Shown: in pieces, positions 24,970-34,508 of the stretch
Numbering within the stretch: position 1 is the first letter of the stretch
How the letters are laid out: each line of letters starts with the position of its first letter
Assembly: GCA_002839505.1 (NCBI GenBank)
Contig: PGYE01000001.1
Span: 395,995-459,994 of the forward strand
Source of the DNA: Candidatus Peregrinibacteria bacterium HGW-Peregrinibacteria-1
Lineage (GTDB): Bacteria; Patescibacteriota; Gracilibacteria; UBA1369; LOWO2-01-FULL-3
DNA length: 64,000 nucleotides
Direction: 5' to 3'
Translations under genes and position numbers: made by a program
The notes under the pieces: model-generated
Told to the model about the DNA's origin: nothing
The model's database searches: none
What the model saw: only the letters and a program-made list of their open reading frames with translations

Positions 24970-26463
24970 ATGGGTTACGAACAAACAATCAATCAGATTA
25001 TATCGCTCATCAACAGGAGTCAGCGCATCCTAATATTACCATCGACACCCGTTGACGGAGACTCCGTTGGCAGTGCCATTGCCTTCTATATCGTACTCAA
25101 GAAACTCAATAAAGATGTGACCGTAGTTTGCAACGACCCCATACCCGATGTTCTCAAATTCCTGCCAAAAATTTCCAGCATTAGCCAAAACATGAACTCA
25201 TCCAATGATTTCATTATTTCTATTAATGACCGAGAAATAGAAATAGCCAATCTTCACACAACCCGAGAAGGAGATAAGTTTAATATCGTAATTACCCCAA
25301 AAAATCGCAATATTACCCCCGACGATGTCACATTTTTGCGAGGAGAATCTGAGTATGACTTGATCATCACAGTTGACTGCGCCGAATTAAAACAGCTCAA
25401 AGGCATCTATGAAAACAACACCGAACTCTTCCACAGTTTACCAGTAATCAACATCGATCATCACATCTCAAACACCAACTACGGAAAAATAAACCATGTC
25501 GATGTCATGGCCTCCTCCGCCACTGAAATAATATTTTCCATCCTTAAACGGCTATCAGAAGAACATAACACTCAGCTCATCGATGAAGATGTTGCCACGC
25601 TCCTGCTCACCGGAATCATCACCGACACCGGAAGCTTCCAAAACGCCAACACCACACCCCGCTCCTTCGCCAAAGCCGCTGAACTCGTCGCATACGGCGC
25701 TCGCCAACAAGAAATCATTCAACAAATTTACAAAACCAAGCAACTCAGCCAGCTCAAGCTCTGGGGCCGAGTTTTATCAAAGATCCAAACCGATGAAACC
25801 CACAAAATAGTTTGGTCCGTTGTAACTCAACAAGACCTCAAAGACACCGAAAGCCTAATGGAACAAACTGGCGACATCATTGATGAATTGATGACCAACG
25901 CTCCAGGCGCTGAAGTCATAGTTTTAATCAAAGAAAAGGAAAACGGCCAAATATCTGGAAGTATCAGAACGACACATGCCAGCGTCGATGCCTCCGCAAT
26001 TGCCGAACATTTTGGTGGCGGGGGACACACCCAAGCTGCCGGATTTACCATGCAAAACACCACTCCCTCAGACGCCGAATACAAAATCATCAACCACATC
26101 AAAGACTACCAAAAAAATCATCTTAACATTAAAGATGGAGCCAAAGCGCCTTCCTCAAAAAAGAGCCAAAAACCTATTATTGATGTCCAAAAACTGATTG
26201 CCAAGATCAAAGAAGTCCAAAAAGTTAACCAAATAATGCCAACTATTGATGACTCCTCCCACCTTAAAATCTATCAACCAGAAGATACTGCTGATCAGGA
26301 TGACCTGGATCAAGAGGAATCCGCACAATCAATAAAAAAAGCACCAGAAAAACAACCAAAATCTTCCGCCAAAAACTCCATTAAAAGCACTCCTTCACCA
26401 AAATCCGAGCCACCAAAAACCGCGACCGATATTCACAAAAACACCTATCGCTTTGAGGAATAA
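24970..26463 (+). CDS. DHH/DHHA1 phosphoesterase, NrnA-like oligoribonuclease/pAp phosphatase
   Basis: 497 residues. DHH motifs in order: PVDGDSVGSA (about 27-36), TVDCAEL, NIDHHISN, TDTGSFQNANT, and the DHHA1 motif FGGGGHTQAAGF near 350. This set fits NrnA-type enzymes that degrade short RNA oligomers and dephosphorylate pAp. Two features are unusual: an insert after ISINDREIEIANLHTTREGD before the third motif, and a tail of about 120 residues (from about 380) rich in Lys, Ser, Pro and acidic residues and probably disordered. It is on the same strand as recJ but separated by the repeat region. The exact substrate is not certain. Confidence 0.85.
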   Translation: MGYEQTINQIISLINRSQRILILPSTPVDGDSVGSAIAFYIVLKKLNKDVTVVCNDPIPDVLKFLPKISSISQNMNSSNDFIISINDREIEIANLHTTREGDKFNIVITPKNRNITPDDVTFLRGESEYDLIITVDCAELKQLKGIYENNTELFHSLPVINIDHHISNTNYGKINHVDVMASSATEIIFSILKRLSEEHNTQLIDEDVATLLLTGIITDTGSFQNANTTPRSFAKAAELVAYGARQQEIIQQIYKTKQLSQLKLWGRVLSKIQTDETHKIVWSVVTQQDLKDTESLMEQTGDIIDELMTNAPGAEVIVLIKEKENGQISGSIRTTHASVDASAIAEHFGGGGHTQAAGFTMQNTTPSDAEYKIINHIKDYQKNHLNIKDGAKAPSSKKSQKPIIDVQKLIAKIKEVQKVNQIMPTIDDSSHLKIYQPEDTADQDDLDQEESAQSIKKAPEKQPKSSAKNSIKSTPSPKSEPPKTATDIHKNTYRFEE

Positions 26464-26471
26464 AGGCGCAA

Positions 26472-27611
26472 CTATTTGACCGCTTCAGCTACTGCCTTCG
26501 CAACACCCTCATCAAATACACCGGGAATAATACATTCAGCACACGGTTCAGCCACAAAATCAGCCAAAGCCTGCGCTGCTTTTAGTTTCATCTCCACAGT
26601 AATTTTTCGTTTTCTCGCATCTAATACCCCCCTAAATAAACCAGGGAACACCAAGACATTATTAATCTGATTTGGGAAATCACTACGACCAGTTGCCACA
26701 ATCGCCGCCCCGCCCGCTATTGCCTCATCCGGCATAATCTCCGGCACTGGATTAGCCATCGCAAATACAATAGCATCACGATTCATTGTTCTCACCATTT
26801 CGGTAGTCAAAACACCAGGTCGCGAAACGCCCACAAACACATCAGCTCCTTTAACCGCCTCATCCAGCCCCCCTTTCTTCATTTCTAAATTAGTAGTCTC
26901 AGCCAACAAATCCTTAGTTTCATTCATCTCACCTCTTCCCTTATAGATCAGCCCGACACTATCCACTATCGAAATATGCTTGATACCATATGCCTGAAAA
27001 AGCTTTACGATCGCCACCCCCGCCGCTCCGGAACCATTAACCACCACCTCAATCTCCTCCGCCTTTTTCCCAACTACCTTCATCGCATTTATCAACCCCG
27101 CCAAACAAACAATCGCAGTACCATGTTGATCATCATGAAAAACCGGAATATCAAGCTCTTCGATCAATCTTTCCTCAACCTCAAAACATCTTGGCGCACT
27201 GATATCCTCAAGGTTAATTCCTCCAAAAGACGGCGCAATGCCCTTAATTATTTGAACTATCTCATCGACATCCTGCGTTGCCAAAGCAATTGGAAAGGCG
27301 TCCACTCCTCCAAACTCTTTAAATAGCACACACTTCCCCTCCATAACTGGCATTCCCGCCTCAGCCCCGATATTCCCCAACCCCAAAACCGCCGAACCAT
27401 CTGTAATAACCGCAACCAAATTACCTTTAGCCGTATATTTATAAACATCATCTTTATTTTCAGCTATCTTCAAGCAAGGCTCTGCGACACCGGGAGTATA
27501 AAATACACTCAAATCATCACGGTTCTTCACACTCACCTTACTCTCGACACTGATTTTCCCTTTATATTTTTCGTGCAACTCCAAAGCCCGCTTCTTGACA
27601 TCACTGGTCAT
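26472..27611 (-). CDS. NAD(P)-dependent malic enzyme
   Basis: 379 residues, the short bacterial form without the phosphotransacetylase domain. Visible: YTPGVAEPC near 38-46, FPIALATQDVDEIVQII, FHDDQHGTAIV, the Rossmann turn VNGSGAAGVA, VFVGVSRPG and ANPVPEI. It converts malate to pyruvate and CO2 with NAD(P)H formation in the cytosol. It is one of few metabolic genes in the window. It lies downstream, on the same strand, of a small membrane-protein gene, with a 30-base gap; its stop is 9 bases from the convergent DHH gene. Confidence 0.95.
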   Translation of the reverse strand: MTSDVKKRALELHEKYKGKISVESKVSVKNRDDLSVFYTPGVAEPCLKIAENKDDVYKYTAKGNLVAVITDGSAVLGLGNIGAEAGMPVMEGKCVLFKEFGGVDAFPIALATQDVDEIVQIIKGIAPSFGGINLEDISAPRCFEVEERLIEELDIPVFHDDQHGTAIVCLAGLINAMKVVGKKAEEIEVVVNGSGAAGVAIVKLFQAYGIKHISIVDSVGLIYKGRGEMNETKDLLAETTNLEMKKGGLDEAVKGADVFVGVSRPGVLTTEMVRTMNRDAIVFAMANPVPEIMPDEAIAGGAAIVATGRSDFPNQINNVLVFPGLFRGVLDARKRKITVEMKLKAAQALADFVAEPCAECIIPGVFDEGVAKAVAEAVK

Positions 27612-27641
27612 GCTAGAATTTATTAATTTTTAAATCGATTC

Positions 27642-27890
27642 TCACCCATCAATAAGCACTTCCGGCGGTGCATAAGTTGGCGTCATCAAAAATGGTGGAT
27701 GCGTAGGCACCGCCCCTCCCGGTGACATCAACTCAATCCCCTCAAGGCTGGTTGGATAGGTATAATTATCAACACTCGTCTCACTACCAAATATAATTCC
27801 TGAAAGCACCTGCACAATGATAAAACCCAACGCCAATAAAATGGCTATCACTATTCCGAAGTACTCACCTAGATTTTTGTTTTTGGACAT
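27642..27890 (-). CDS. Small single-pass membrane protein, unknown
   Basis: 82 residues. A short polar N-terminus (MSKNKNLGEYF) is followed by one strong hydrophobic helix (about 10-33) and a Pro/Thr-rich tail that would lie outside the cell. It ends in TGA and starts 20 bases after the SLH protein gene, so the two are probably co-transcribed. No family is recognised. Its coding quality matches its neighbours on the same strand. Confidence 0.65.
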   Translation of the reverse strand: MSKNKNLGEYFGIVIAILLALGFIIVQVLSGIIFGSETSVDNYTYPTSLEGIELMSPGGAVPTHPPFLMTPTYAPPEVLIDG

Positions 27891-27910
27891 ATTTTATCGC
27901 GTTTAAAATA

Positions 27911-29260
27911 TTAAAACTGACTACTGCTTCCTGTGCGTTTATCAAGTATCACATCAGCGGCACGCTCATATTTGAAAGTATAACCCACCTCAGCACTATA
28001 ATAATAATCCACCGGGCCCGTACCTACTCCAATAACATCCGTCTCAATAATGACTTTGTCATCTAGTAAATTCAAACTTTCCATTCCCTTACCTTCTACC
28101 AAAATATTAGCAAAAACCTTACTCAAAATATCCGTCGTTGAATCACTTTGTTCTGCATCTTCCACACCACAATTAACGCTACTTTCATCACACTCAACCG
28201 CCCCCACAACCAAGCTCCTCAGCATCGCTTCAATATTTTTCTTGATCTCACCACCAAGTACTCCCTTTCCAAATTCCGTATAAACCACCAAGAAACTACC
28301 GTCAGGCATTGCTATATACCAATCCACACGCCTCTCTGTCGGGAAAACCAATTCCAAGGCATCACGACCACTAATCACAAATTCTTTTGCCGCACCACCA
28401 GAGAAGATACTTTTTATATTATTGAAATACTGATCTTTAGATTTCTCCGAACTATTCTTATCAATTGTAAACCAAATCCGCCCTGAATTATCATATATAA
28501 GACCAGGAGAAAACTGGTTATTCAGCCCATCAGCTCGCCAAAAAATAACATCCTCTTCACCACTGTTAACGCGCCAAACACTATTATCAAGATTTAATTT
28601 AATACCCAACTCCGGTTTAACAAATGACTCCCAAGTCTTTTCAACCCTAAAAGCATTACCACTCTGCTTCACCTCCATCATGCGATACACAACTTCCGCG
28701 ATCTCTCCTCGCGACATAAGCTTATCAGGAACAACTTTTCCCTCAAGATTACTCTGGATAATATTATTATCTCGCCCAAAAACGAAATAACCAGCAAACC
28801 AATCAGAAGAACGCACATCACGATAGACATCACTACTAACACTGTCCGGAACTTGAAATTCACCCGCAAGTAATGCCATTTTCAACGACTCCGCAAAATT
28901 AACGGTCTGCCCAGGCTTAAAGCTACCATCATTATAACCACTGACCACAGACCTTGAAGCTGCCTTCATCACAAAATCATAAAACCAGTCCGTTGACCTA
29001 ACATCTGGAAACGCCCTTACCTCGCTTCCACTTGGACTCAGAGCAAAAGCCAAAGCCACCATTTTAATCGCCTCAGCTCTATTAACCAAAACATCAGGCT
29101 TAAAAGTACCATCAGCATAACCATTGACTACACCCTTTTCGGTCAAATATTCAACCGCCTCATAATACTTAGAGTCGGTGCTCACATCCTTGTAAGATTC
29201 AGCAAAACCAACAGAGGCACCAATCAAAAACAGAGATAAGAATAAGATTAAATTTTTCAT
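27911..29260 (-). CDS. Secreted protein with three SLH domains
   Basis: 449 residues. A signal peptide (1-20, ending SVGFA) precedes three S-layer homology domains, about 22-65 (YKDVSTDSKYYEAVEYL), 83-128 (FPDVRSTDWFYDFV, GYNDGSFKPGQ) and 145-195 (YRDVRSSDWFAGYF). The remaining 250 residues form an unrecognised extracellular domain with a few Cys residues. SLH triplets bind pyruvylated secondary wall polymers, so the protein should be held on the wall or S-layer. The giant protein at the left edge carries the same type of anchor. It is the first gene of a possible operon with the small membrane protein and the malic enzyme. Confidence 0.9.
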   Translation of the reverse strand: MKNLILFLSLFLIGASVGFAESYKDVSTDSKYYEAVEYLTEKGVVNGYADGTFKPDVLVNRAEAIKMVALAFALSPSGSEVRAFPDVRSTDWFYDFVMKAASRSVVSGYNDGSFKPGQTVNFAESLKMALLAGEFQVPDSVSSDVYRDVRSSDWFAGYFVFGRDNNIIQSNLEGKVVPDKLMSRGEIAEVVYRMMEVKQSGNAFRVEKTWESFVKPELGIKLNLDNSVWRVNSGEEDVIFWRADGLNNQFSPGLIYDNSGRIWFTIDKNSSEKSKDQYFNNIKSIFSGGAAKEFVISGRDALELVFPTERRVDWYIAMPDGSFLVVYTEFGKGVLGGEIKKNIEAMLRSLVVGAVECDESSVNCGVEDAEQSDSTTDILSKVFANILVEGKGMESLNLLDDKVIIETDVIGVGTGPVDYYYSAEVGYTFKYERAADVILDKRTGSSSQF

Positions 29261-29355
29261 AGGAGTTTAAGGTAAGAATGATACTTAGAATATAGCACTA
29301 CCAGACAATCGCACCAAACAAAACTATCGAATCGGAACTTCGCGTAACCTCGGTT

Positions 29356-30708
29356 TTATTCCATCGTCAACTCACCGGGAGTATATCGATCTAGATTATC
29401 CTCTCCTATCAATTCCACCATTCGTTCAACCACATCCACCAAAGGCACTCGCACCTGCGTCCCCTTGGTCATATCTCTGATTATTGCCATCTCATCTTTC
29501 ACCTCGGTAATACCCATCAAAATCGTGTAAGGAACCTTGAATTTATTCGCGATACCAAGCTGCTCATTGATTGAACCCTTTCCAACAGCACCCATCGCCT
29601 TCACTCCCACTTTGTGCAACTGACCAATCAGACCGATACATTTCTTCTTAGCTTCCTTCCCCAACTGTGCCACAAAAACATGCAAATCATCTTTCATCGG
29701 CACTCGAATCTTAGCGCGCTTCATATTCACCAAAATTCTATCCAAACCACCGGCATAACCGACCGCTGGACGGGGTTGTCCACCTAGTAATTCAACAAGA
29801 CCATCATAACGACCACCGCCTCCTACCGCGTTTTGAGCACCTTTATTCTTATCCCAAAACTCGAAAACTGTTTTATTATAATAATCCAAACCACGCACCA
29901 AACTTGGGTTCTCTTCATACTCAATTCCAAGCTCATCTAAATAACTCAATAATTCCTCATGGTAGGCCAAAGAATCCTTATCCAAATAATCTTTCATCAC
30001 CGGTGCCATCTTTGCCAAAATCTGTAAATCCTCATCTTTATCGGATTTATCTAAAAGGCGCAAAGGGTTTTTATGAATCAAATCACGGAATTCCGCAGGA
30101 ACCGCCCGTTCCTTCCCGACATAAAAATCTTCCAAAACTTCAACATATTTACGACGAGCTTCCGGCGAACCTATTGTGTTCACCTGTAACCTAAACATGT
30201 CACCCAGACCAAGGTCTTCGTGAATCTTCGTCACCAAAAAAATCAACTGTGCATCCAATGCCGGATCACTTTCTCCGATAATCTCAAAACCAAACTGCCA
30301 AAACTGCCTATAACGCCCCTGTTGCGGTCTATCATAGCGGAAATTTGGCTCAATATAATAAAGCATCACCGGCTGTGCCAGCTGATTCATCCCATTTTCA
30401 ATATAAGAACGCACCACACCAGCGGTACCCTCAGGTTTCAGCGCCAACTTACGGCCTTTTTTATCTTCAAACAAATACATCTCTTTCGAAACCACATCAG
30501 AATCATTCCCTAAACTTCTACTAAATAGCTCAGCATACTCAAACATCGGCGTCGTAATACGGCGAAATCCGGCCTGCCTGGCACGATGTCTCACTACTTT
30601 TTTGATATATGTATGGTAGGAATGATCATCCGGTAACACATCATGCACCCCTTTAGGTGTCTGAAACGCCTCATATCTCTTTTTTTCATCATCACTTTTC
30701 GCTGACAT
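29356..30708 (-). CDS. hisS: Histidyl-tRNA synthetase
   Basis: About 450 residues from the ATG at 30708; an upstream ATG at 30732 would add eight residues not typical of the family. Class II motifs: TPKGVHDVLPDD at the start, YYIEPNFRYDRPQQGRYRQF (motif 2 region), GLDYYNKTVFEF (histidine A) and GYAGGLDRIL (motif 3). The C-terminal anticodon-binding domain spans about the last 95 residues. It charges tRNA-His in the cytosol. It appears to be transcribed alone, with a 92-base gap to tsaD upstream. Confidence 0.97.
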   Translation of the reverse strand: MSAKSDDEKKRYEAFQTPKGVHDVLPDDHSYHTYIKKVVRHRARQAGFRRITTPMFEYAELFSRSLGNDSDVVSKEMYLFEDKKGRKLALKPEGTAGVVRSYIENGMNQLAQPVMLYYIEPNFRYDRPQQGRYRQFWQFGFEIIGESDPALDAQLIFLVTKIHEDLGLGDMFRLQVNTIGSPEARRKYVEVLEDFYVGKERAVPAEFRDLIHKNPLRLLDKSDKDEDLQILAKMAPVMKDYLDKDSLAYHEELLSYLDELGIEYEENPSLVRGLDYYNKTVFEFWDKNKGAQNAVGGGGRYDGLVELLGGQPRPAVGYAGGLDRILVNMKRAKIRVPMKDDLHVFVAQLGKEAKKKCIGLIGQLHKVGVKAMGAVGKGSINEQLGIANKFKVPYTILMGITEVKDEMAIIRDMTKGTQVRVPLVDVVERMVELIGEDNLDRYTPGELTME

Positions 30709-30799
30709 ACATTTAAAATTATTAATAAACAAGCTACAAAGATACTACCAGATCACCATGCTATTTCAAGCACAACCATCTTCGGAACCAAAATAGACC

Positions 30800-31816
30800 T
30801 TACAACTCCATTGAACTATCAGCCACGACATTCTGCACCTCCAAATTGCTTTTAACAAAAAAAGCCGCCCCTGCAATCATCGCCGCATTATCAGTACAAA
30901 ACTCCAGCGATTTTGGATAACGAAACACAACCGCCTCAGGCTTCTTCGCCAAAATCGCCTCCCTCAGCGCCAGATTTGCACTCACACCACCTGCCAAATG
31001 AATCTCCTTTACATCAGAATGCCTCTCCAGTGCCCACATCAACTTTTCACTCAACACCTCAACCACAACTCTCTGAAAACTCGCTGCCATATCCTTTTGA
31101 AATTTTTGCCACTCCCCAGACGACTCATCAATCTCTCCAAACGCCTGCACCTCCCTCAAAACCGCACTCTTCAAACCCGAAAAACTAAAATCCAAACTAC
31201 CATCCGACAAATACATATTAGGCAACTGAAAACGCTCCGAGTCACCATCCATAGCCAACTTCGAAATCACCGGCCCGCCCGGATATCCCAGCCTCAACAA
31301 TCTGGCGACCTTATCAAAAGCCTCTCCCGCAGCATCATCAAGTGTCTCACCAATCACCTCAAAATCATCATGCCCCTTCATCAAAATCAACTCATTATGC
31401 CCGCCCGAAACCGTCAAAATCAACACCGGAAACTGAATCTCAGTATCCGTCTCAAGCCAATTTGCATAGATATGACCGACAATATGTTGCACCGGTATCA
31501 AAGGTTTATTAAGCACATGAGAAATAGTACTTGCCGTCACCGTCCCCACCACCAAAGAACTAATCAAACCAGGACCTTGAGTCACCGCCAGAGCATCAAT
31601 ATCATTCCAAGCGACTCCAGCCCCTGAAAGCGCCTCCTGAAGTGCCGGAATAATATTCATTACATGTTCCCTCGCCGCCACCTCCGGCACCACCCCACCA
31701 GTCAGCGCATGTATATCAATCTGCGAAGCAATCACATTACACAGCACCCTCTTACCGTCCTCCACCACCGCCACCGCAGTCTCATCACAAGATGTCTCAA
31801 TCCCCAGAATTTTCAT
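30800..31816 (-). CDS. tsaD: tRNA N6-adenosine threonylcarbamoyltransferase
   Basis: 338 residues. MKILGIETSCDETAVAVV opens the ASKHA fold; REHVMN and HIVGH (the HxxxH metal site), GGHNELILM, GYPGGPVISK and HLAGGVSANLALR are all family motifs. TsaD transfers the threonylcarbamoyl group to A37 of ANN-decoding tRNAs together with TsaB and TsaE. A tsaB gene lies 20 kb away at 51696; tsaE and tsaC are not in the window. The gene is divergent from the CCA-enzyme gene, with a 129-base shared control region. Confidence 0.97.
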   Translation of the reverse strand: MKILGIETSCDETAVAVVEDGKRVLCNVIASQIDIHALTGGVVPEVAAREHVMNIIPALQEALSGAGVAWNDIDALAVTQGPGLISSLVVGTVTASTISHVLNKPLIPVQHIVGHIYANWLETDTEIQFPVLILTVSGGHNELILMKGHDDFEVIGETLDDAAGEAFDKVARLLRLGYPGGPVISKLAMDGDSERFQLPNMYLSDGSLDFSFSGLKSAVLREVQAFGEIDESSGEWQKFQKDMAASFQRVVVEVLSEKLMWALERHSDVKEIHLAGGVSANLALREAILAKKPEAVVFRYPKSLEFCTDNAAMIAGAAFFVKSNLEVQNVVADSSMEL

Positions 31817-31917
31817 TGGTCTGAATTTTATATTTCAAATATTAGTGTAACAGTACCTATGAACATTTTCTACACCTACCATCCCCTCCGCATCAACTTT
31901 TTATCAGTGTGGATTTG

Positions 31918-31926
31918 TGATATACT
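31918..31926 (+). promoter_or_regulatory. Extended -10 promoter of the nucleotidyltransferase gene
   Basis: TGATATACT (TGn plus TATACT) ends 19 bases before the ATG at 31946. No convincing -35 is visible. As with the giant gene, the predicted leader is very short. Confidence 0.5.
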
Positions 31927-31945
31927 TAACCAGTTTAAAATTCCT

Positions 31946-33313
31946 ATGAAATCCACCTCCCTCGAAATCATCGCCCAGCTCAAAGAACACGGACACCAGG
32001 CCTATTGGGCCGGTGGTTGTGTCAGAGATATGCTTTTGGGAATTGAACCGAAAGATTTTGACATTGTCACATCAGCACTACCAAATCAAATCGAAGATAT
32101 CCTCGAACACACCATTCCAATCGGCAAAGAATTTGGCGTCATACTTTCAATAAAAGACGGCAACAGCTTTGAAGTCGCCACCTTCCGCTCAGACAGTGGA
32201 TATTCCGACGGCCGAAGACCCGATGCCGTACTCTTCACCGATGCCAAAGAAGATGCCCAGCGCCGCGACTTTACCATCAACGGACTTTTCTACGATCCCA
32301 CAAATGACCAAGTCCTGGACTTTGTCGATGGAAAAAAAGATCTTCGAGACCGCCTCGTTCGATTCATCGGAGACCCCGAAACCCGCATCAAAGAAGATCA
32401 CCTCCGCATATTACGAGCCGTCCGTTTCAAAAACAATTACGATTTTCAATACCACCCCGACACCTATCTCGCAGTCAAAAACAATGCCGAACTAATCAAA
32501 AAGATCTCCACAGAACGCATCCGTGACGAACTCAACAAAATGATCACCGGAAACAATCCTGCACAAGCCTTCGAAGAGCTCTATGAACTAGGAATACTCG
32601 AACACATAATCCCCGAACTCACCCAACTAAAAGGACTCGCCCAACCGCTCCAATACCACAAAGAAGGCGATGTCTGGGATCACTCCCTACGAACCCTCAC
32701 CGCACTCAACGATGAAGAAGCCAGTGGCGACCCACTCTCGCCCTACGCCCCTTCCCTCGCTCTTACCTGGGCAACACTACTCCATGATATTGGAAAACAT
32801 GAGACCTTTCAGCAAGACGGAGAACGCATTCGCTACGACGGACACGCCGAAAAAGGCGCTGACACCGCCAAGAAAATTCTCAAACGACTCAATTTACCTA
32901 CCCACATCATCGATCGCGTCCACTGGCTCATATCTCATCACATGATGATCGTACCACTACTCGAAATGCCCGATGGCCGCCGCCGCCACTGGTTCTTACA
33001 GCCCGGATTCGAAGAACTACTAGAGCTTTGTCGCAGTGATTCCATGGGTACCCTCCCAAAAGATTTAACACTCTATCACAAGCTTCTAAAACGCTATCGC
33101 AGCGAAATCGCCAAACTCAAACTCCTCCCAAAACAGCTCCTCACCGGGGATGACATCATGGCTACTTTGAATATTAAACCCGGACCAATAGTGGGGGACA
33201 TCATGAATAAAATTCGAGAACTCCAATTAGATGAGCAACTCACCACAAAAGAAGAAGCCTTAAACTGGCTCACCGAAAATCAAGAGAACCTTTTAAGGCT
33301 AAAAGAGAAATAG
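31946..33313 (+). CDS. CCA tRNA nucleotidyltransferase / poly(A) polymerase family protein with HD domain
   Basis: 455 residues from the ATG at 31946. The frame is open further upstream, but that part lies antisense to tsaD and has no family similarity. Motifs: YWAGGCVRDMLLG, KDFDIVTSA (catalytic Asp pair), RRDFTINGLFYDP and RILRAVRFKNNYDF of the class II nucleotidyltransferase fold, then an HD domain with WATLLHDIGKHETF near 275. Class II enzymes with an HD domain add or repair tRNA CCA ends. The one tRNA gene in the window already encodes CCA, so a repair or polyadenylation role is possible. It converges with the bactofilin-like gene, with a 14-base gap. Confidence 0.93.
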   Translation: MKSTSLEIIAQLKEHGHQAYWAGGCVRDMLLGIEPKDFDIVTSALPNQIEDILEHTIPIGKEFGVILSIKDGNSFEVATFRSDSGYSDGRRPDAVLFTDAKEDAQRRDFTINGLFYDPTNDQVLDFVDGKKDLRDRLVRFIGDPETRIKEDHLRILRAVRFKNNYDFQYHPDTYLAVKNNAELIKKISTERIRDELNKMITGNNPAQAFEELYELGILEHIIPELTQLKGLAQPLQYHKEGDVWDHSLRTLTALNDEEASGDPLSPYAPSLALTWATLLHDIGKHETFQQDGERIRYDGHAEKGADTAKKILKRLNLPTHIIDRVHWLISHHMMIVPLLEMPDGRRRHWFLQPGFEELLELCRSDSMGTLPKDLTLYHKLLKRYRSEIAKLKLLPKQLLTGDDIMATLNIKPGPIVGDIMNKIRELQLDEQLTTKEEALNWLTENQENLLRLKEK

Positions 33314-33327
33314 AGGCATAACAACAA

Positions 33328-34449
33328 CTATTTCTTTTTACGACTGGATTTTCCTATTGGCATCTGAAGCATTCCTCCAATACCGAAAAGCATCACCATA
33401 AATACCACCACCCAGCCTATCCCGGGAATAATTGAAATCAGGCTAAGTCCCAACAAACACAGCACAGTCATCCCCAGCAGTGGCCATCTTGTCACTTCTT
33501 TTTTCGAGCGCCCGATGATAGCTAAAGCGATCCACATTGCTCCCAAAGTACTTCCTAGCAAAAATAGCAGCCCCAAACTAAACAGCATCGCGAATCCCAG
33601 CTTCACACCGACAAAAGTCCCAAACATTAAAATCGGAATAAACATCAAGCCCAATACCGCAAACAATCCCGCACCAAATGTCAGCAGTGGTCTTTTTAAG
33701 GCGTCATTGCCTCGCCCTATCAAAAACTTCGGCATTATCAAGAGTAGCACCAACGCTAAAACCGCATTATTGACAAAACTGAAAGCCTTCCATGCCATCT
33801 TAATAACAAACCATTCCGCTCCTCTTAACTCATCAGTCTTTGTAAATACAATATCTCCCAAAACAAAATTCTTCTGTATTTGAGCATCCTCCTTCGCGCT
33901 GTAACGCAAATTCCCTCCCACAGTCGATGACGGACCCATCCAGAAAGAATGAACTTTGGCTTCTACTTCACCACTAACTAGACCATGCAACTTCAAACTG
34001 CGTCCTTCAAAATAAAAATGACTATTGATATATCCATGGAGTACAAAATCTTCGGCAATACCATAAACGCTGCCACCAATTATCGCACCATCAGCAATAA
34101 GCACCTTACTGGCAGTAACCAACAGATCCTCCTCAACATTACCATTTATCGTTACCGTATTTCCTAAAATCCTCACATCACCCCCTACATCGCCATCAAT
34201 AATAATTTCATTCCCAACAACAAACAAATCTTCCGCTACATTTTCTTTAATTACGATGTTGTTTCCCAATAAAAACAAATCTCCCTCCACCGGCTCCAAA
34301 ACTCTCGGATTCTCCTCAATTAAATACACATCACCATTACTCATGAACTTACCTATCTCTTTATCTTCAAAATCGCTTGCCACAGCACCTAATGCGCCAA
34401 CAATACTAACCTGTAAAGCAACCAGTCCTAAAACCAATAATCTTCTCAT
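33328..34449 (-). CDS. Bactofilin-like membrane protein with a secreted beta-helix
   Basis: 373 residues. A signal peptide (about 1-24) is followed by repeated short strands with the period seen in polymer-forming (bactofilin) proteins: GDLFLLGNNIVI, EDLFVVGNEIII, GDVRILGNTVTI, EDLLVTASKVLI. This beta-helical part ends near 190. Four or five membrane helices follow (about 220-365), with a basic KSSRKKK tail. Classic bactofilins are cytosolic and lack a signal peptide, so here the helix would sit outside the membrane. Function unknown; a role in envelope scaffolding is an inference. Confidence 0.75.
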   Translation of the reverse strand: MRRLLVLGLVALQVSIVGALGAVASDFEDKEIGKFMSNGDVYLIEENPRVLEPVEGDLFLLGNNIVIKENVAEDLFVVGNEIIIDGDVGGDVRILGNTVTINGNVEEDLLVTASKVLIADGAIIGGSVYGIAEDFVLHGYINSHFYFEGRSLKLHGLVSGEVEAKVHSFWMGPSSTVGGNLRYSAKEDAQIQKNFVLGDIVFTKTDELRGAEWFVIKMAWKAFSFVNNAVLALVLLLIMPKFLIGRGNDALKRPLLTFGAGLFAVLGLMFIPILMFGTFVGVKLGFAMLFSLGLLFLLGSTLGAMWIALAIIGRSKKEVTRWPLLGMTVLCLLGLSLISIIPGIGWVVVFMVMLFGIGGMLQMPIGKSSRKKK

Positions 34450-34508
34450 AGAAATTTTAGATTAAAATAAAGCTCACCTCACTTAAAATAGCAAAAGCCT
34501 TAAAATTA

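Noticed and set aside
24570-24988. Opposing small frames (72 codons on +, 67 codons on -) in the repeat region
   Set aside because: They run across inverted and direct repeats, contain no motif and have no ribosome binding site; more likely non-coding.
30998-31627. 209-codon + strand frame
   Set aside because: It is a shadow of tsaD on the opposite strand with no recognisable protein features.
31664-31945. N-terminal extension of the CCA/poly(A) polymerase-family gene
   Set aside because: This part is antisense to tsaD, includes the promoter region, and lacks family similarity; the ATG at 31946 gives the normal start.
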